Notes under the pieces: model-generated | Database searches by the model: none | The model's input: only the letters and a program-made list of their open reading frames with translations | What the model was told of the DNA's origin: nothing | Assembly: GCA_023362775.1 (NCBI GenBank) | Contig: JALMGJ010000013.1 | Span: forward strand, 25,770,274 to 25,834,273 | Length of the DNA: 64,000 nt | Direction: 5' to 3' | Origin: Charina bottae | Lineage: Eukaryota; Chordata; Lepidosauria; Squamata; Charinaidae | Shown here: piece by piece, positions 1 through 10,097 of the stretch | Layout of the letters: each line of letters begins with the position of its first letter | Numbering within the stretch: position 1 is the stretch's first letter | Translations under genes and position numbers: made by a program

Positions 1-299
1 TGCAGCTGGGGGGGGGGGAGCAGAACCTGGGTTTCCCCAGTTAAGACCAATCCAACCCATTCACCCCACCCTCTAACCCTGCCACGTTTGCACACTACGC
101 AGATGTGCCAGCCCAGCCCAGGTGGGTGTTGGGAGGAAGCTTCAGGAGTAAACAAACCCAAATCACATTAACGAAGTTTCAGCATGCAGACGCAAAACGG
201 GGCAGTTGGGAGGTGAATCCCGCCCGGGCCCTATTCCTGATCTTTAGGCAGGCAGAAATTAAACCAGCGAAACCACCTGGCTTGGCTGGCGGGAGGGCC

Positions 300-1600
300 A
301 GAACCTCACCTGTTGCGTATCTGCTACTGCGGACAGTGGAAGGCGCCGGAAACTTGCCTGATTTTTTTTTTTAAGTGGCAGCTCCCTCCTCCCCCGCCCC
401 CAACAGCTGCCCCGCTTGCCTCCCCAAACAAACCCTTTAAAGAGCGCTGCTGGAGCTTGGCGGGGATTCCCCCCCCCGCCGGGCCGTAATTATCTTGCCC
501 CCCCTCCCTTTGCCCAGTTGGGCCGAGTTCAAAGGGGGACAAACGGGGCCTCTTCGCGTTGCTCTGGGGAGGAACCAGGCAGCTACCGAAGGGGCTCAGG
601 TTGCAGCCCCCCCACCAGCCGGGGGGAGCTCGCCCCAAGCCCCCCTGCTCTGCCTGATTAACCTGCCGCCGCTGATCACAGGAGCCCTGCAAGCTCCGGG
701 CCGAGGGGTTCAGAGGGTTAAGGAGCTGCGGATTTGGAGGGGGAATCAGCACTTGTAGCCCGCAATAAACGGGAAGGCGGGGTGGGGTGGGGGGTCAGGG
801 GGTCGCTGTTAGGAGCTCTGGGAAGCGAAGGGAGCAACACTCCCCGTTAATGAGGAGCAGACCCGACGGCTTCGCCCCAGCCCCTTGATTAGAGCCGCTC
901 GGAGCCGAGGCTGGACGAGCGGCAATCCGAGCCCCCCACCCCTTGAAAAGGGAGAGCGGACCCGCACAGCGAGAGGGGTTTGGGGTAGGAGGGTTTCGGC
1001 GGGGGGGGGAATCCCATCCCGAGATTGGTCTGTTGCAGTGGAGCAGACCGGACGACCCTCGGCATCTGAGACGGGATGACAACGGACAACGGAGGGGGGA
1101 GAATTAAACGGGGGGAAGAATCGGGAGCCGAAATGGCTATTCTGGCCCTGGAGAGATCGAAGGCCGGACTCATACCATGTATTCAGTTTCATTCTCTAAT
1201 CAAAGCAGCCTCTGGATTTGCAGCATCCAAACATGAGCATGATTTTCACAGCAAAACTTTTAAGCCAGGGGGAAAAAAATCTCACCTATTTTTCAAACCC
1301 ACCGCATTGCGTTATGTTGCGTGAATGCAGCCGCGCCGCCCCGCCTGGCATTCTGGAAAGCAACCCAGGAGTCTTTCCCAAAGGCCTGGCTTTTCGAAGA
1401 AAAAAAGTTACTCCAGGATCAAGCTAAGTGGAACCTCCCTGGGTAGCAGAAGTATACCTCTGATAAGTGGGGTGGGGGGCAAGTAGCAAGGCTGTCTGCA
1501 GAGGCTTTTGGCAAACCGCTACGGCGCCTGCTGGCCTCTCCAGATGCCGGCGTTCCCCGGTTTAGCTTTCAGCTTGGAAGTCGGGTCTCAGACATGTGCC
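300..1600. promoter_or_regulatory. CpG-rich block inside MEIS3 intron 6
   Basis: GC-rich, CpG-containing DNA without recognisable repeats. It carries homeodomain-like cores (TAATTATC near 487, TGATTAAC near 655, TTGATTAG near 885) in GC-rich surroundings. I searched the minus strand for the next MEIS3 exon (residues like RDHED, TPGPSSGG, SGDNSS) and did not find it. The open frames here are Gly/Pro/Ser-rich shadows. It could be an enhancer or an alternative promoter near the homeobox exons; this is inferred from composition only. Confidence 0.35.
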
Positions 1601-1633
1601 TCTTCCTCTTCACGTTTCCCCTCCTCCCCTGCA

Positions 1634-1968
1634 TAGTAAAGGTAAAGGTTCCCCCCGCACATTTGTGCAGTCGTGTCCGACTCTAGGGGCCGTGCTCTCC
1701 GTTTGTTAGCCGAAGAGCCAGCGTTGTCCGAAGACGCTTCCACGGTCATGTGGCCGGCATGACGCACGCGGAACACTGTTGCCTTCCCACCGAAGTGGTG
1801 CCTATTCATCTACTTGCATTTGCATGCTTTCGAATTGCTAGGTTGGCAAGAGCTGGGGCGAGTGCGGGAGCTCACTCCCTCACGCGGCACTCGGGTCTCG
1901 AACCGCCGATCTTGCAACCTTCCGATCGACAAGCCTGGCGTCTTACCGGCTGAGCCACCACGCACCTC
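1634..1968 (-). mobile_element. tRNA-derived SINE, Sauria type
   Basis: Essentially full-length SINE in minus orientation. Reading from 1968 downwards there is a tRNA-like head (GGTGGCTCAGC, then the B-box-like GGTTCGAGACC), a body containing GCATGCAAATGCAAGTAGATG, and a Bov-B-like tail (AGAGTCGGACACGACTGCAC) ending GGAACCTTTACCTTTAC. The same element recurs at 9591-9920, 11344-11415 (fragment), 15341-15671, 20158-20502 and 61570-61865. SINEs with this tail are mobilised by Bov-B LINEs, a fragment of which is at 42852-43860. Confidence 0.85.
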
Positions 1969-2280
1969 TGCATATCCCCCCCCCCCAAAAAAAAAAAACC
2001 CTCTGCTCTACAAATCTTCTAACAACAAGCCCCATAGCCTGGAGGTGCATTAAAAATGCAGGAAAGTCGCTCCCAGGAAAGGAAAGTGCCTCGCTGCATT
2101 AGCGGAGCTTGGAGGGAGGAAAAAAAAAGAGAAGCTTGTACTGGGGCGGGGGAGATAGCACGAGGGCCGACCGCGGCTCCGTCATTACCAGCTCGCCGTC
2201 AGGGGCGATTAATTTCCAAGCCCCTGACCCTTTTCTTTTCAACTTATGGGTGTTGCAAGTATGGAGGTGATGTGTGCCTG

Positions 2281-2292
2281 CGTGTGAGTGAG

Positions 2293-2332
<40 letters not shown>
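2281..2332. repeat. (TG)n; other dinucleotide runs listed
   Basis: (TG)n run in intron 6. Comparable (AC/TG)n or (TC)n runs: 12765-12800, 13382-13441 ((TC)n then (AC)n), 20938-20992, 24043-24080, 24350-24387 and 57415-57432. Confidence 0.9.
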
Positions 2333-2622
2333 AAAAGTCCTGGCAGGCTGAAATCAAGAGAGGAAAGGATTTGGCTTCTACGTAACGACGGGTCACTTTC
2401 CTTCTCCAGTCAGGCTGGAGAAAGTCGGGGAGAAGAGGTCGGGCTTTCAAGACACCCTTCCCACGCCTTGCGTCGCTTCCTCCCCATCGCTGCTGCCCTT
2501 GGACGCCCAAGGGGGGCCAGGGGTTGCTGCTTTTCAGTGGCAGAGAATCCCTCTACTTTTCCGAAAGTTTCTATATTCAGGGTCTAAAATTCTGGGAAAG
2601 TGCAGAGATGATGCGACTAGAA

Positions 2623-2838
2623 CAGGGGTGGGGAACCTTTTTTCTGCCAAGGGCCATTTGGATATTTGTAACCGGGACGGGGGCGGGGTTTCTGGGATTT
2701 CCACACTGGGGGGCGGGGTTTGCGGGCGGGAGCCAATCGCGTGGAAGGGGCGGGTTTTGCGGACGGGAGCCCCGCGGGCCTTAGGCGGGAGCCCCGCGGG
2801 CCCTATAAGGCCCAGGGGCCTGACGTTGCCCACCCCTG
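2623..2838 (+). mobile_element. hAT-type MITE (CAGGGGTGGG family)
   Basis: 216-bp element from CAGGGGTGGGGAACC to GTTGCCCACCCCTG. The 8-bp target duplication GACTAGAA is perfect (2615-2622 and 2839-2846). The interior is GC-rich, with repeated GGGCGGG and GGGAGCC segments. A relative in opposite orientation lies at 48677-48920. It is in MEIS3 intron 6. Confidence 0.88.
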
Positions 2839-3849
2839 GACTAGAAGGATCATGAACTCTGACCTGGTCCCAGGCAGTGGCTCTGCGTACCTCAGATTGC
2901 TGCTCATACAAACTACATGCATGTGCAGAGGTAGCCCAGCATTTCTGAACAGTCTTCCTCAAGTGGAGTTCACTTCTAAGGGATGCAGCCATGCAGTTGG
3001 CTCCAGAACAATATAGAAGTGGTTTTCCCTTCACTTCTTCCAGGATGTTTCCTCTCTTCCCAGTCTCGTTTACCGCCCTTGGATTTCCTGGTGGTGTCCC
3101 ATCCAAATATTCCCCAAGTCTGATCCTGCTTTATTGTTTCAAGGTGTGCCACAACTGGTTAAGCTCCTACCTAAATTGTTTTAAAAGCAGTGCGCAGCCG
3201 AAGCCCTGGGGCTCACGCATCTTCCCCCACCCCCTGAAACCATGTCAAGAGGACACAGATTTGCCTCTGCTAAATTTAAAGATGGAAATGCTCTGTAAAT
3301 AAATACATGTATTTCAGAAGACATTGTAGGGGAGCCATGTTCGTCCGTGGGAGCCAGAAATCTGGAGTCTGGTAGCACCTCTTCCAACTTACACAAGTTA
3401 TTGAAGGCATACAAGCTTTCATGAGCTGCAAAGGTGAACAAGTAGGTAAGATAGATCCTGGCAAGGTATGAAGAGTCCTGCCTTGGTCGGGGGGGTTGGT
3501 CTAGATGACCTCCAAGGTCCCTTCCAACCCTATGATTGCATGCCACAGAACCTCACTCTGGATAAGCAACTCTAGTGCCATGTCCCCCTCTGCCCTTAAC
3601 CAGGGCAGAAACCTGCCACGTCCCCATGTCCCTGCCTTCATCTCGTCCCCAGCTCTGGCGTGAAAGAGCCTTCGGGGGGGGGGGGCTGGCTCTCCTGGGT
3701 CAAAAGGGGTCTTTCCCTCTGCTTGTGACCCTCTCCAAAGACCAGGAAAATCAGTCAAGCTTTGTCACCTGTTCCCTTGGAGGAAAGTCTAGCAGGTTTC
3801 TCAACCTTAGCAGCTTTAAGGTATGTGGACACCAACTCCCAGAATTAGG

Positions 3850-3893
3850 AAGGGAGGGAGGGAGAAGAGGAGAAAGAGAGAGAAAAGAAAGAG

Positions 3894-3947
<54 letters not shown>

Positions 3948-4000
3948 GAAGGAAGGAAGGAAGGAAGGAAGGAAGGAAGGAAGGAAGGAAGGAAGGAAGG
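3850..4000. repeat. Compound microsatellite (AAGC)n(AAGG)n
   Basis: Purine-rich lead-in, then (AAGC)n to about 3945 and (AAGG)n to about 4000, in MEIS3 intron 6. All open frames here are repeat translation. Confidence 0.9.
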
Positions 4001-4659
4001 ATAAAGGGAAGGGGCACAGGTAAACTAAAAAACTACTCAATAATCAATAAGAATATAGGGGAATAAAGGGAGAGAGAATAAAGCAGTGGCGCTGTATGAG
4101 AAATGGTCTTTTTGAGAGGCTGTGCAGCAAGTATATGGAGAAAATGACGGCAACAGGCAACTAATCCAACCTTGAGTTTCCACCAATGCAAAAAAAAGGC
4201 AAACGTGACATTGCAAATACGAGCCGTCGCACAACTGCTGCCAGATCGCTTCCCTCTGAAGAGCCCAACAATACAGGAACACGCGCACTTCGGTGCAAAA
4301 AAGAACCTTTGTGAAAGAAATCCGACTCCTGCCAAAATGGCACGTCTGCTCCGGCAGGTAAAGCGTTCCACCTGTGCAGTTGGGGTCGGAGGAGAGATGC
4401 GAGGAAGCCGGAGAGGCTCCCGCGATTCCCCGCCTTTCCAAACGCGGCTGCGCTGCAAGCTGGCCCGGCTGCTCGCGCTTGGGACGGACGCCGCATCCCC
4501 GGAGCGCCGCGTCGGAGAAGCGACGTCGCCGCCCCTTTCTGCCTCGGCGGCCCTCAACCGCCCCGCCTCCCCCCGACCAGTTTGCCGGCCAAGGGCAAGC
4601 GGTGCGGCTGCCCGCTCGGCGCTCGGCGCCTCAAGGCCGCCCGGCGGGTTTGGACCAAC

Positions 4660-4803
4660 CTGGTCGGAGAGACAAGCGCCCGCGAAGTCCTCAAGATCTG
4701 ACTTGGAGCCTCCGTCTCGGTCGTCAATCACCAAGTCGATGGGCATCTTTCCTTTCAGGCAGGTGATGTAGCGGTGGCAGAAATTGTCACAGAGGTCATG
4801 CAC
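4660..4803 (-). CDS. MEIS3: MEIS3 coding exon 6 (end of MEIS domain)
   Basis: A 144-base phase-0 exon of 48 codons, from [19 protein letters not shown] through [12 protein letters not shown] to the divergent tail [12 protein letters not shown]. It completes the MEIS/PKNOX domain. [14 protein letters not shown] is the MEIS3 form; MEIS1 and MEIS2 have [14 protein letters not shown]. The acceptor CTCGCAG is preceded on the minus strand by a run of about 160 pyrimidines formed by a simple repeat (4807-4970). The donor is CAG|GTTGGT, the same unusual hexamer as in exon 3. A longer open frame continues past the donor into CpG-rich intron DNA, but that extension does not resemble MEIS proteins. The next exon and the homeobox are not visible and should be beyond base 1. 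Confidence 0.95.
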
Positions 4804-4806
4804 CTG

Positions 4807-4970
4807 CGAGGAAGAGGAAGGGGAAGAGGAAGGGGAGGGAAAAAGGAAAGGAAAGGAAAGGAGGGAGGGGGAGGGAGGAGAAAGAAGGAGAAGGAAAGGG
4901 AAAAGGGAAAAGGGAAAGAAAAGGAGAAGGAAAGAGAAAAAGGGAAGGGGAAGGAAAGGGAACAGGGGCC
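4807..4970. repeat. Purine-rich simple repeat abutting MEIS3 exon 6
   Basis: Almost pure A/G on the plus strand (GGAAA, GGGAA and GAGGAA motifs), hence about 160 pyrimidines on the minus strand immediately upstream of the exon 6 acceptor. It acts as, or extends, the polypyrimidine tract and may vary in length. Confidence 0.9.
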
Positions 4971-5162
4971 TGTATCAGTGAAGGTGAACGGCTAGATCTG
5001 GGATCAGAAGATTTCATTCCAAACAGGTATTTAGTTTAATAAACCATGCATTTTTCAGCGGGGGGAGGGGATACATTCCTGCTCAGGACTCAGGTTAACT
5101 GGGCATTGCCCCCTCCAGACAGATACCTTGATGAGACTCTCCTGCATCAAAAGCTGATAGTG

Positions 5163-5222
5163 GGAATATTTATTTATTTATTTATTTATTCATTCATTCA
5201 TTCATTCATTCATTCATTCTCC
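5163..5222. repeat. (TTTA)n(TTCA)n tail of SINE
   Basis: Tetranucleotide run continuous with the 3' end of the minus-strand SINE at 5230-5443, and likely grown from its tail. A similar (TTCA)n run at 15250-15312 adjoins a LINE end. Confidence 0.85.
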
Positions 5223-5229
5223 TGCCTTT

Positions 5230-5443
5230 ATTATTTTTATAAATAACTCAAGGCGGCGAACATACCTAATACTCCTTCCTCCTGCTATTTTCCCCACAAC
5301 AACAACCCCGTGAGGTGAGTTGGGCTGAGACAGGGACTGGCCCAAGGTCACCCAGCCAGCTTTCATGCCTCAGGAGGGACTAGAACTCTCAGTCTCCTGG
5401 TTTCTAGCCCAGCACCTTAACCACTAGACCAAACTGGCTCTCC
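5230..5443 (-). mobile_element. SINE, tRNA-like head with L2/CR1-like 3' tail
   Basis: Read on the minus strand: GAGAGCCAGTTTGGTCTAG, TGGTTAAGG, GAGTTCTAGTCC, GGGTGACCTTGGGCCAGTCC, then CCTCACGGGGTTGTTG and CGCCGCCTTGAGTTATTTAT with a tail of ATAA/TGAA repeats. The head resembles MIR-like tRNA SINEs. The 3' part resembles the terminal sequence of L2/CR1-type LINEs. It shares its head with the Bov-B-tailed copies at 7254-7440 and 35108-35440. Confidence 0.7.
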
Positions 5444-5667
5444 AGCTGATATTTCTTTGCCTGGGTTGGGGGTGGGTGGGGTATATGGCTGGGCACTGTT
5501 GCAGAATACAGACTGTGTTAAATGGACCTTTGGTTTGCCCCCAGAGGTAGAATTTATTGGCGTTCCGGCCCCCAAATGCCACCCAGCTACAGCTCAGTTG
5601 TTCAAATTGCTCAACTTTGTAGGACCAGAGTTTCTGATGAAGCCCCAAGGCCCAGGTACCCCTCAAG

Positions 5668-5797
5668 CAGTGTTTCTCAACCTTGGCAACTTTAAGATGT
5701 GTGGACTTCAAGTCCCAGAATTCCCCAGCCAGATGGCTGGGGAATTCTGGGACTTGAAGTCCACACATCTTAAAGTTGCCAAGGTTGAGAAACACTG
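5668..5797. mobile_element. Palindromic hAT-type MITE
   Basis: 130-bp near-perfect palindrome. One arm is CAGTGTTTCTCAACCTTGGC...GACTTCAAGTCCCAGAATTC and the other is its reverse complement. Flanks CCCTCAAG and CCTTAAAG match at 6 of 8 bases. Relatives with 8-bp duplications lie at 7841, 12006, 41682, 46732 and 50501. As a transcript it would fold into a long hairpin. Confidence 0.85.
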
Positions 5798-7253
5798 CCT
5801 TAAAGTATACGTAGTGTGCCCTGGATTCCTGGCCCAGGCCTGAAATAAAGCTTTGGGCATGATGGGCATGAGAACAGAAGGGCGGCAGGCCCTCCATGCC
5901 TCTCCTTGAAATCTGATCTCTGCGCTGGGTCTGCGTGGGTTCAGTTTCCCTTTCAGCAAAGTTCAGGAGTCCCCAAAGCCGGCAAGGGGAAACTGGATCA
6001 GAGCCACAAGAAGTCTTTCTTCAGAACCCACAATCAGCACACAGCCGGGGCATCAAAGCCCAGCAAGCGGAGTTGTGCAGCCCAGGATCTTGTGGCGCTC
6101 CGCTCCGAACCACAACGTGAAATTGTGTCTCTTGACAAAGCCGAGGTTGCTTTGCTAGCCCAAAAGTGGCCCTCTCCGGGCTTGCAAATCACCCAGCTCT
6201 GAGAGCTGATGGATGAAATCGCAAGCGCAGCGGTAGCTAGGAAATTGGTGGATGAAATTATGGCACCAAACTCTGTATAATAAAATAAATATGGGCATTT
6301 GTACATCCCCCCCCCCCTTGGATCTCAGGGCATGAGAAGAGGAAAGGAAGAATGCCTCGTGCAAAGCAGGGAAGCATTTCTGGGGCAGCCTTCCATTGGG
6401 TACCCCCAGAGTTTAGTGCCAGACCCATCGATCCAGCTCTCTGGATTCAAGTCTATTTTTAAAACTTCTCCCCCTCTTCCTTCCATATGAGGAGATGCTC
6501 AAAATTGGAGCCAGCTGCTGCTGCGAGTGAGAAAGGGAAATTATTTGCAAACTTTTCTTTCTTGCTGGAGGATAGTTTGCCTGTTGTTTTCTTTTAAATT
6601 CCATCATTGGAGATAGCAAGGTTTCCCCCACTCCCAGATAAAATTCTGAGTTCTTTGCGTCACTGTTCCAAGGGACATCTCAAAGACAATTTTTTTTTCA
6701 GGACAAGGTGACGATTACGATTTTACAGAAACATAGAAAAATGTGGGGAGATGTGGCATTATTAGATACCGCTGGAACATCTGAGGTCTGTTTGCTTGTT
6801 TGCTTTTTGTAGAAAGGAAAAAGCAAAGGGTCTAGTCCTCATGGTGGCCAGATAGTTATGTCTGAAGTCTCAAGTGCTGGACAGTGCCGGTAAATAATAT
6901 TTTTAGGGGTTTGGCCATTGCCTGGGTAGAAAACTGCCTCCATCTCTTAGCCAACAGAATCAGACCACTCTCGAACAACGCCCCAAAATGCATGAAACAG
7001 TAAAAATGCAAATGTTGTTCAAAATTATGTAATTTGCAGAAAATGTACATGTGTGGCTGAAAAATCCAGTTTTTCTCATTTGCAGAATCTTAAATGAGTT
7101 CCCACAGGGAACAACAACATATGTAACCGCCCAGAGTTCCCTTGTGGGGGGAGATGGGCGGTGATATAAGTTAGAAATAATAAATAATAAATAAATGTTC
7201 ACGGCTTTGCTGCTTATAGCAAACATCATTTGGCCAACACAAACCAGGAGACC

Positions 7254-7440
7254 CCGAGTTCTAGTCCTGCCTCAGGCACAAAGCCAGCTGGGTGACCTTG
7301 AGCCAGTCACTCCCTCTCAGCCCTAGGAAGGAGGCAATGGCAAACCACTTCCGAAAAACCTTGCCAAGAAAACTGCAGGGACTTGTCCAGGCAGTCGCCA
7401 GGAGTCAAAAACTGAGTCGAAGGCACACACACAAAAAAAC
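7254..7440 (+). mobile_element. SINE fragment, same head, Bov-B-like tail
   Basis: Begins in the head at GAGTTCTAGTCCTGCC, passes CCAGTCACTCCCTCTCAGCC, then TAGGAAGGAGGCAATGGCAA, ACCTTGCCAAGAAAACTGCA and a degenerate GTCGCCAGGAGTC. The 3' part is the Bov-B-like type. It lies between MEIS3 exons 5 and 6. A short LINE 3' end (GGGGAGATGGGCGGTGATAT plus AATA repeats) lies just before it at about 7125-7196. Confidence 0.68.
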
Positions 7441-7586
7441 CAATAGAACAGGAGTGATTTCCTGCTTTGTTTGCAAAATGGCTAGTCCTATTTTTATTCT
7501 ATTTTTGCAGGTTAGTAGGGAGAATGGAAGGCGGGGGTGGGGTGGGGTGGGGAAAATAAACCAAACCCCAGAACAAACTTCCCTAC

Positions 7587-7637
7587 CTTTTCTAATTCCA
7601 GGAGGTGGAATCTCAGAACTTGAATAGCTTGGATCAT
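7587..7637 (-). CDS. MEIS3: MEIS3 coding exon 5 (17 codons)
   Basis: A 51-base phase-0 exon with acceptor AATTATAG and donor GTAGGG, encoding MIQAIQVLRFHLLELEK. This amphipathic helix opens the second conserved block (HR2) of the MEIS domain and is nearly identical across vertebrate MEIS1, MEIS2 and MEIS3. The 17-codon size continues the exon pattern of the family. The intron between exons 4 and 5 is about 1.26 kb and contains a 135-bp palindromic hAT-type MITE at 7841-7975. Confidence 0.96.
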
Positions 7638-7840
7638 CTATAATTACAAACGGGGAAAAATTGGTTGTTGTTTACAGTACAAATATTTGTTTGTTTATTG
7701 CAACACATTTCACAGGACATAATGGCTTATTTTTGAATATATCTTCGTAGGGTCAGGCAATTAAATAGGTCAGCTGGATGGTCAACGCCATGCTCAGCTT
7801 TAACCCAGAGAAATTCACAACGGAAATCGTTCATCCTGGC

Positions 7841-7975
7841 CAGTGTTTCTCAACCTCAGCGGCTTTAAGTTGTGTGGACTTCAACTCCCAGAATTCCCCA
7901 GCCAGCCATGCTGGCTGGGGAATTCTGGGAGTTGAAGTCTACACAGCTTAAAGTTGCTGAGGTTGAGAAACACTG
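7841..7975. mobile_element. Palindromic hAT-type MITE
   Basis: 135-bp copy of the palindromic family, in MEIS3 intron 4. Ends are CAGTGTTTCTC and GAGAAACACTG. The flanking octamers ATCCTGGC and GTCCAGGC agree at 6 of 8 positions, consistent with an old hAT duplication. Confidence 0.85.
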
Positions 7976-8901
7976 GTCCAGGCACATCATAGTCCAATCA
8001 TGGATTGGGCATGGATAGTTAAAATGTCTATAGAGACAGAAATGACTTCTGGACATCACAAGCTCAGTGAAGGAAACACTTGTGTTTCCGGCAGCTTTGC
8101 AATACCTGAAGCTGATCTCAAAGGTGCGTCATTTTAGGCTTCTCTAGCCAAGTCAGTTTCCCAGGAATCCTGGATCCAGATGTTTTGGAAACTGTCTTAG
8201 GGGCTCCCAAGAACACACTTTCCATCCGCCAAACAGACCCGCTTCGCCCGATTCAGGATTGAATGATATCACATTGGAGAAGCCACCCAAACCCCCCCCC
8301 AATCCGATGCGAAGAATTAGGCTGGAAAAGCTGTGTGTTACGAACTACACTTCCCATGCTTCTCGCCATTCCTAAAAGCCACTGTTCATACTTGTATTGC
8401 TTAATCGAAGCCCAAGGTCCCTGGGAATGCTCCTTCCCACTCAGCCCCTAAATTCCCCAACAGTTTCAGATATATTGAATCTGAAAGTCCCTGAACTACC
8501 AACCAGTATCAAGTGAGTAGAGGGAGGAAATCCAGTTTTAAGCGGAACTATTCCAGAGCAGATCTGCACAACAACCCAGTGAGGTAGGCTGCAATTATTT
8601 CTCCCCAAATGACAGACTCCTTTAGGACATGAAGGCTGAAAGGCAGAACCTGGCCTACAGTTTCATTTGCCGGATTTGATTCCTGGTTGCCCGTTGCTGA
8701 CTAGTGGGCCAAAAGTGATGAATCCTGCGGTGTATGTATGGGTAAAGATGAGTGACCCATTCAGCAGACACAGATATGAAAGGGGGATAGTTACAAGGGA
8801 AAGAGAAATAAAGAGAGAATGAAAATGAAGTTTGACAAGGAACAACACTTTTTGGTGACCTCTTAAAAAAAAAAGAAATAGGAAAAGAGTAGCATCCTTA
8901 C

Positions 8902-8952
8902 CAAATTATCCAGCTCAGGATTGGAAGAAAATAAAGGTTTTTCTGTCCTAAC
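8902..8952 (-). CDS. MEIS3: MEIS3 coding exon 4 (17 codons)
   Basis: A 51-base exon between acceptor TTTTTAG and donor GTAAGG, encoding VRTEKPLFSSNPELDNL. Both boundaries are phase 0, so the exon adds exactly 17 residues between FAKQ of exon 3 and MIQAIQ of exon 5. The FSSNPELDNL segment is essentially invariant in MEIS proteins and lies between the two homology blocks of the PBX-binding domain. Human MEIS3 has RSE where this has RTE, as I recall it. It is too short to appear as an open reading frame; it was found by reading the minus strand between exons 3 and 5. Confidence 0.96.
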
Positions 8953-9464
8953 CTAAAAAGAGACATTTGGGGGTGGGAGCAGGGACGGAGAAAGAGAAGA
9001 AAACAGAAGGAGCGTTAGTAGAGGGAAAACATGATAGAGGGAAATCTAAGTCGTGCATTGTTGGGGAAAAAATCTGTTTCTCTCATTTCCCAGAAACTGT
9101 AAAGAAACGGCAAAAGAAGAGTGACTTTTACCCCTGGAGAATTCCAGCTGGCAAGAATCGGTATATTTCACTTTCCAAAGTTGTCTCTCCCTCCTCTGCC
9201 TTGGCTAAATTCCTCCACGTTTCCCCTCCCTCTTCAAAATACAAGGTCAGTTTCCTCTCCATCTGTCTCCTTTCAGAAATGAAAGGAGATGAAATCCCTG
9301 CGGTGGGGAATCCTTTCAAAGTGCTCCGTAGAGCCAGCCTTACAAATCCAAGGCGCTGTCTTCCTGAGACTACAGGGAGGGTATCAAACTCCAAAAATTC
9401 CTGGGGTGACAACTTTAAAGAGATCCCAGCCAGGACCCCATTCCAGGACAGCATCTCTCTAGTG

Positions 9465-10097
9465 CAGCGTTTCTCAGCCAGGGTTCCATGGAGCCCTCGG
9501 GTTCCGGGAGAGGTCCCTAGGGGTTCCTTGGGAGATCAGGATTTATTTAAAAAAATATTTCAAATTCGGGCAACTTCACATTAAAGAGGTCAGTTGGCTC
9601 AGTGGGTAAGATGCCAGGCTTGTCGATCGGAAGATCGCAAGTTCGGAGGTTCGAATCCCTAGCCCTGCGTGCAGAGTGAGCTCCCGCACTAGCTCCAGCT
9701 CTTGCCAACCTAGCAATTCAAAAGCATGCAAATGCAAGTAGATGAATAGGTACCACTTCGGTGGGAAGGTAACAGCGTTCCGTGCGCGTCATGCCGGCCA
9801 CATGACCGCGGAAGCGTCTTCGGACAACGCTGGCTCTTCGGCTAACAAACGGAGATGAGCACTGGCCCCTAGAGTCGGACACGACTGCACAAATGTGTGG
9901 GGGGAACCTTTACCTTTTTTTATTCTTTATTTTTAGTTTAAGAACACTGTTAATGCATATACACAGGCCTACCTATGAAACAAATATAATAATTGTGTAA
10001 CTTCTGGCCTATCTTTGAGCCTGAATGTGCAGGGGTTCCCCGAGGCCTGAAAAATATTTCAAGGGTTCCTCCAGGGTCAAAAGGTTGAGAAAGTCTG
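9465..10097 (+). mobile_element. hAT-type nonautonomous transposon interrupted by a SINE
   Basis: The element starts CAGCGTTTCTCAGCC and ends GGTTGAGAAAGTCTG. It is flanked by 8-bp target duplications CTCTAGTG and CTCTAGTC (7 of 8 identical), the hAT signature. The SINE at 9591-9920 splits it. An uninterrupted relative lies at 62856-63146 in opposite orientation and shows the empty site. Confidence 0.8.
9591..9920 (+). mobile_element. Sauria-type SINE nested in a hAT element
   Basis: Full-length SINE in plus orientation: head with GGCTCAGTGGGTAAGATGCC and GGTTCGAATCCC, body, then AGAGTCGGACACGACTGCAC and GGGGAACCTTTACC. It sits inside the hAT copy 9465-10097, so it inserted later. The plus-strand open frame 8967-9584 just upstream runs into the transposon and is not a gene. 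Confidence 0.85.

Noticed and set aside
3893..4000. CRISPR-like regular repeats
   Set aside because: A simple tetranucleotide microsatellite with no spacers; the genome is clearly vertebrate.
1..4659. MEIS3 exon 7 and the homeobox exons
   Set aside because: Searched on the minus strand for RDHED, TPGPSSGG, SGDNSS and homeodomain motifs (KKRGIFPK, NNWFINAR); none found, so they should lie outside the window.
4660..4803. Extending MEIS3 exon 6 into the longer open frame 4033-4803
   Set aside because: Downstream residues do not resemble MEIS proteins, and the CAG|GTTGGT donor falls where the family has an exon junction.
8967..9584. 205-codon plus-strand open frame
   Set aside because: Antisense in intron 3 and runs into a hAT element; no domain recognised.
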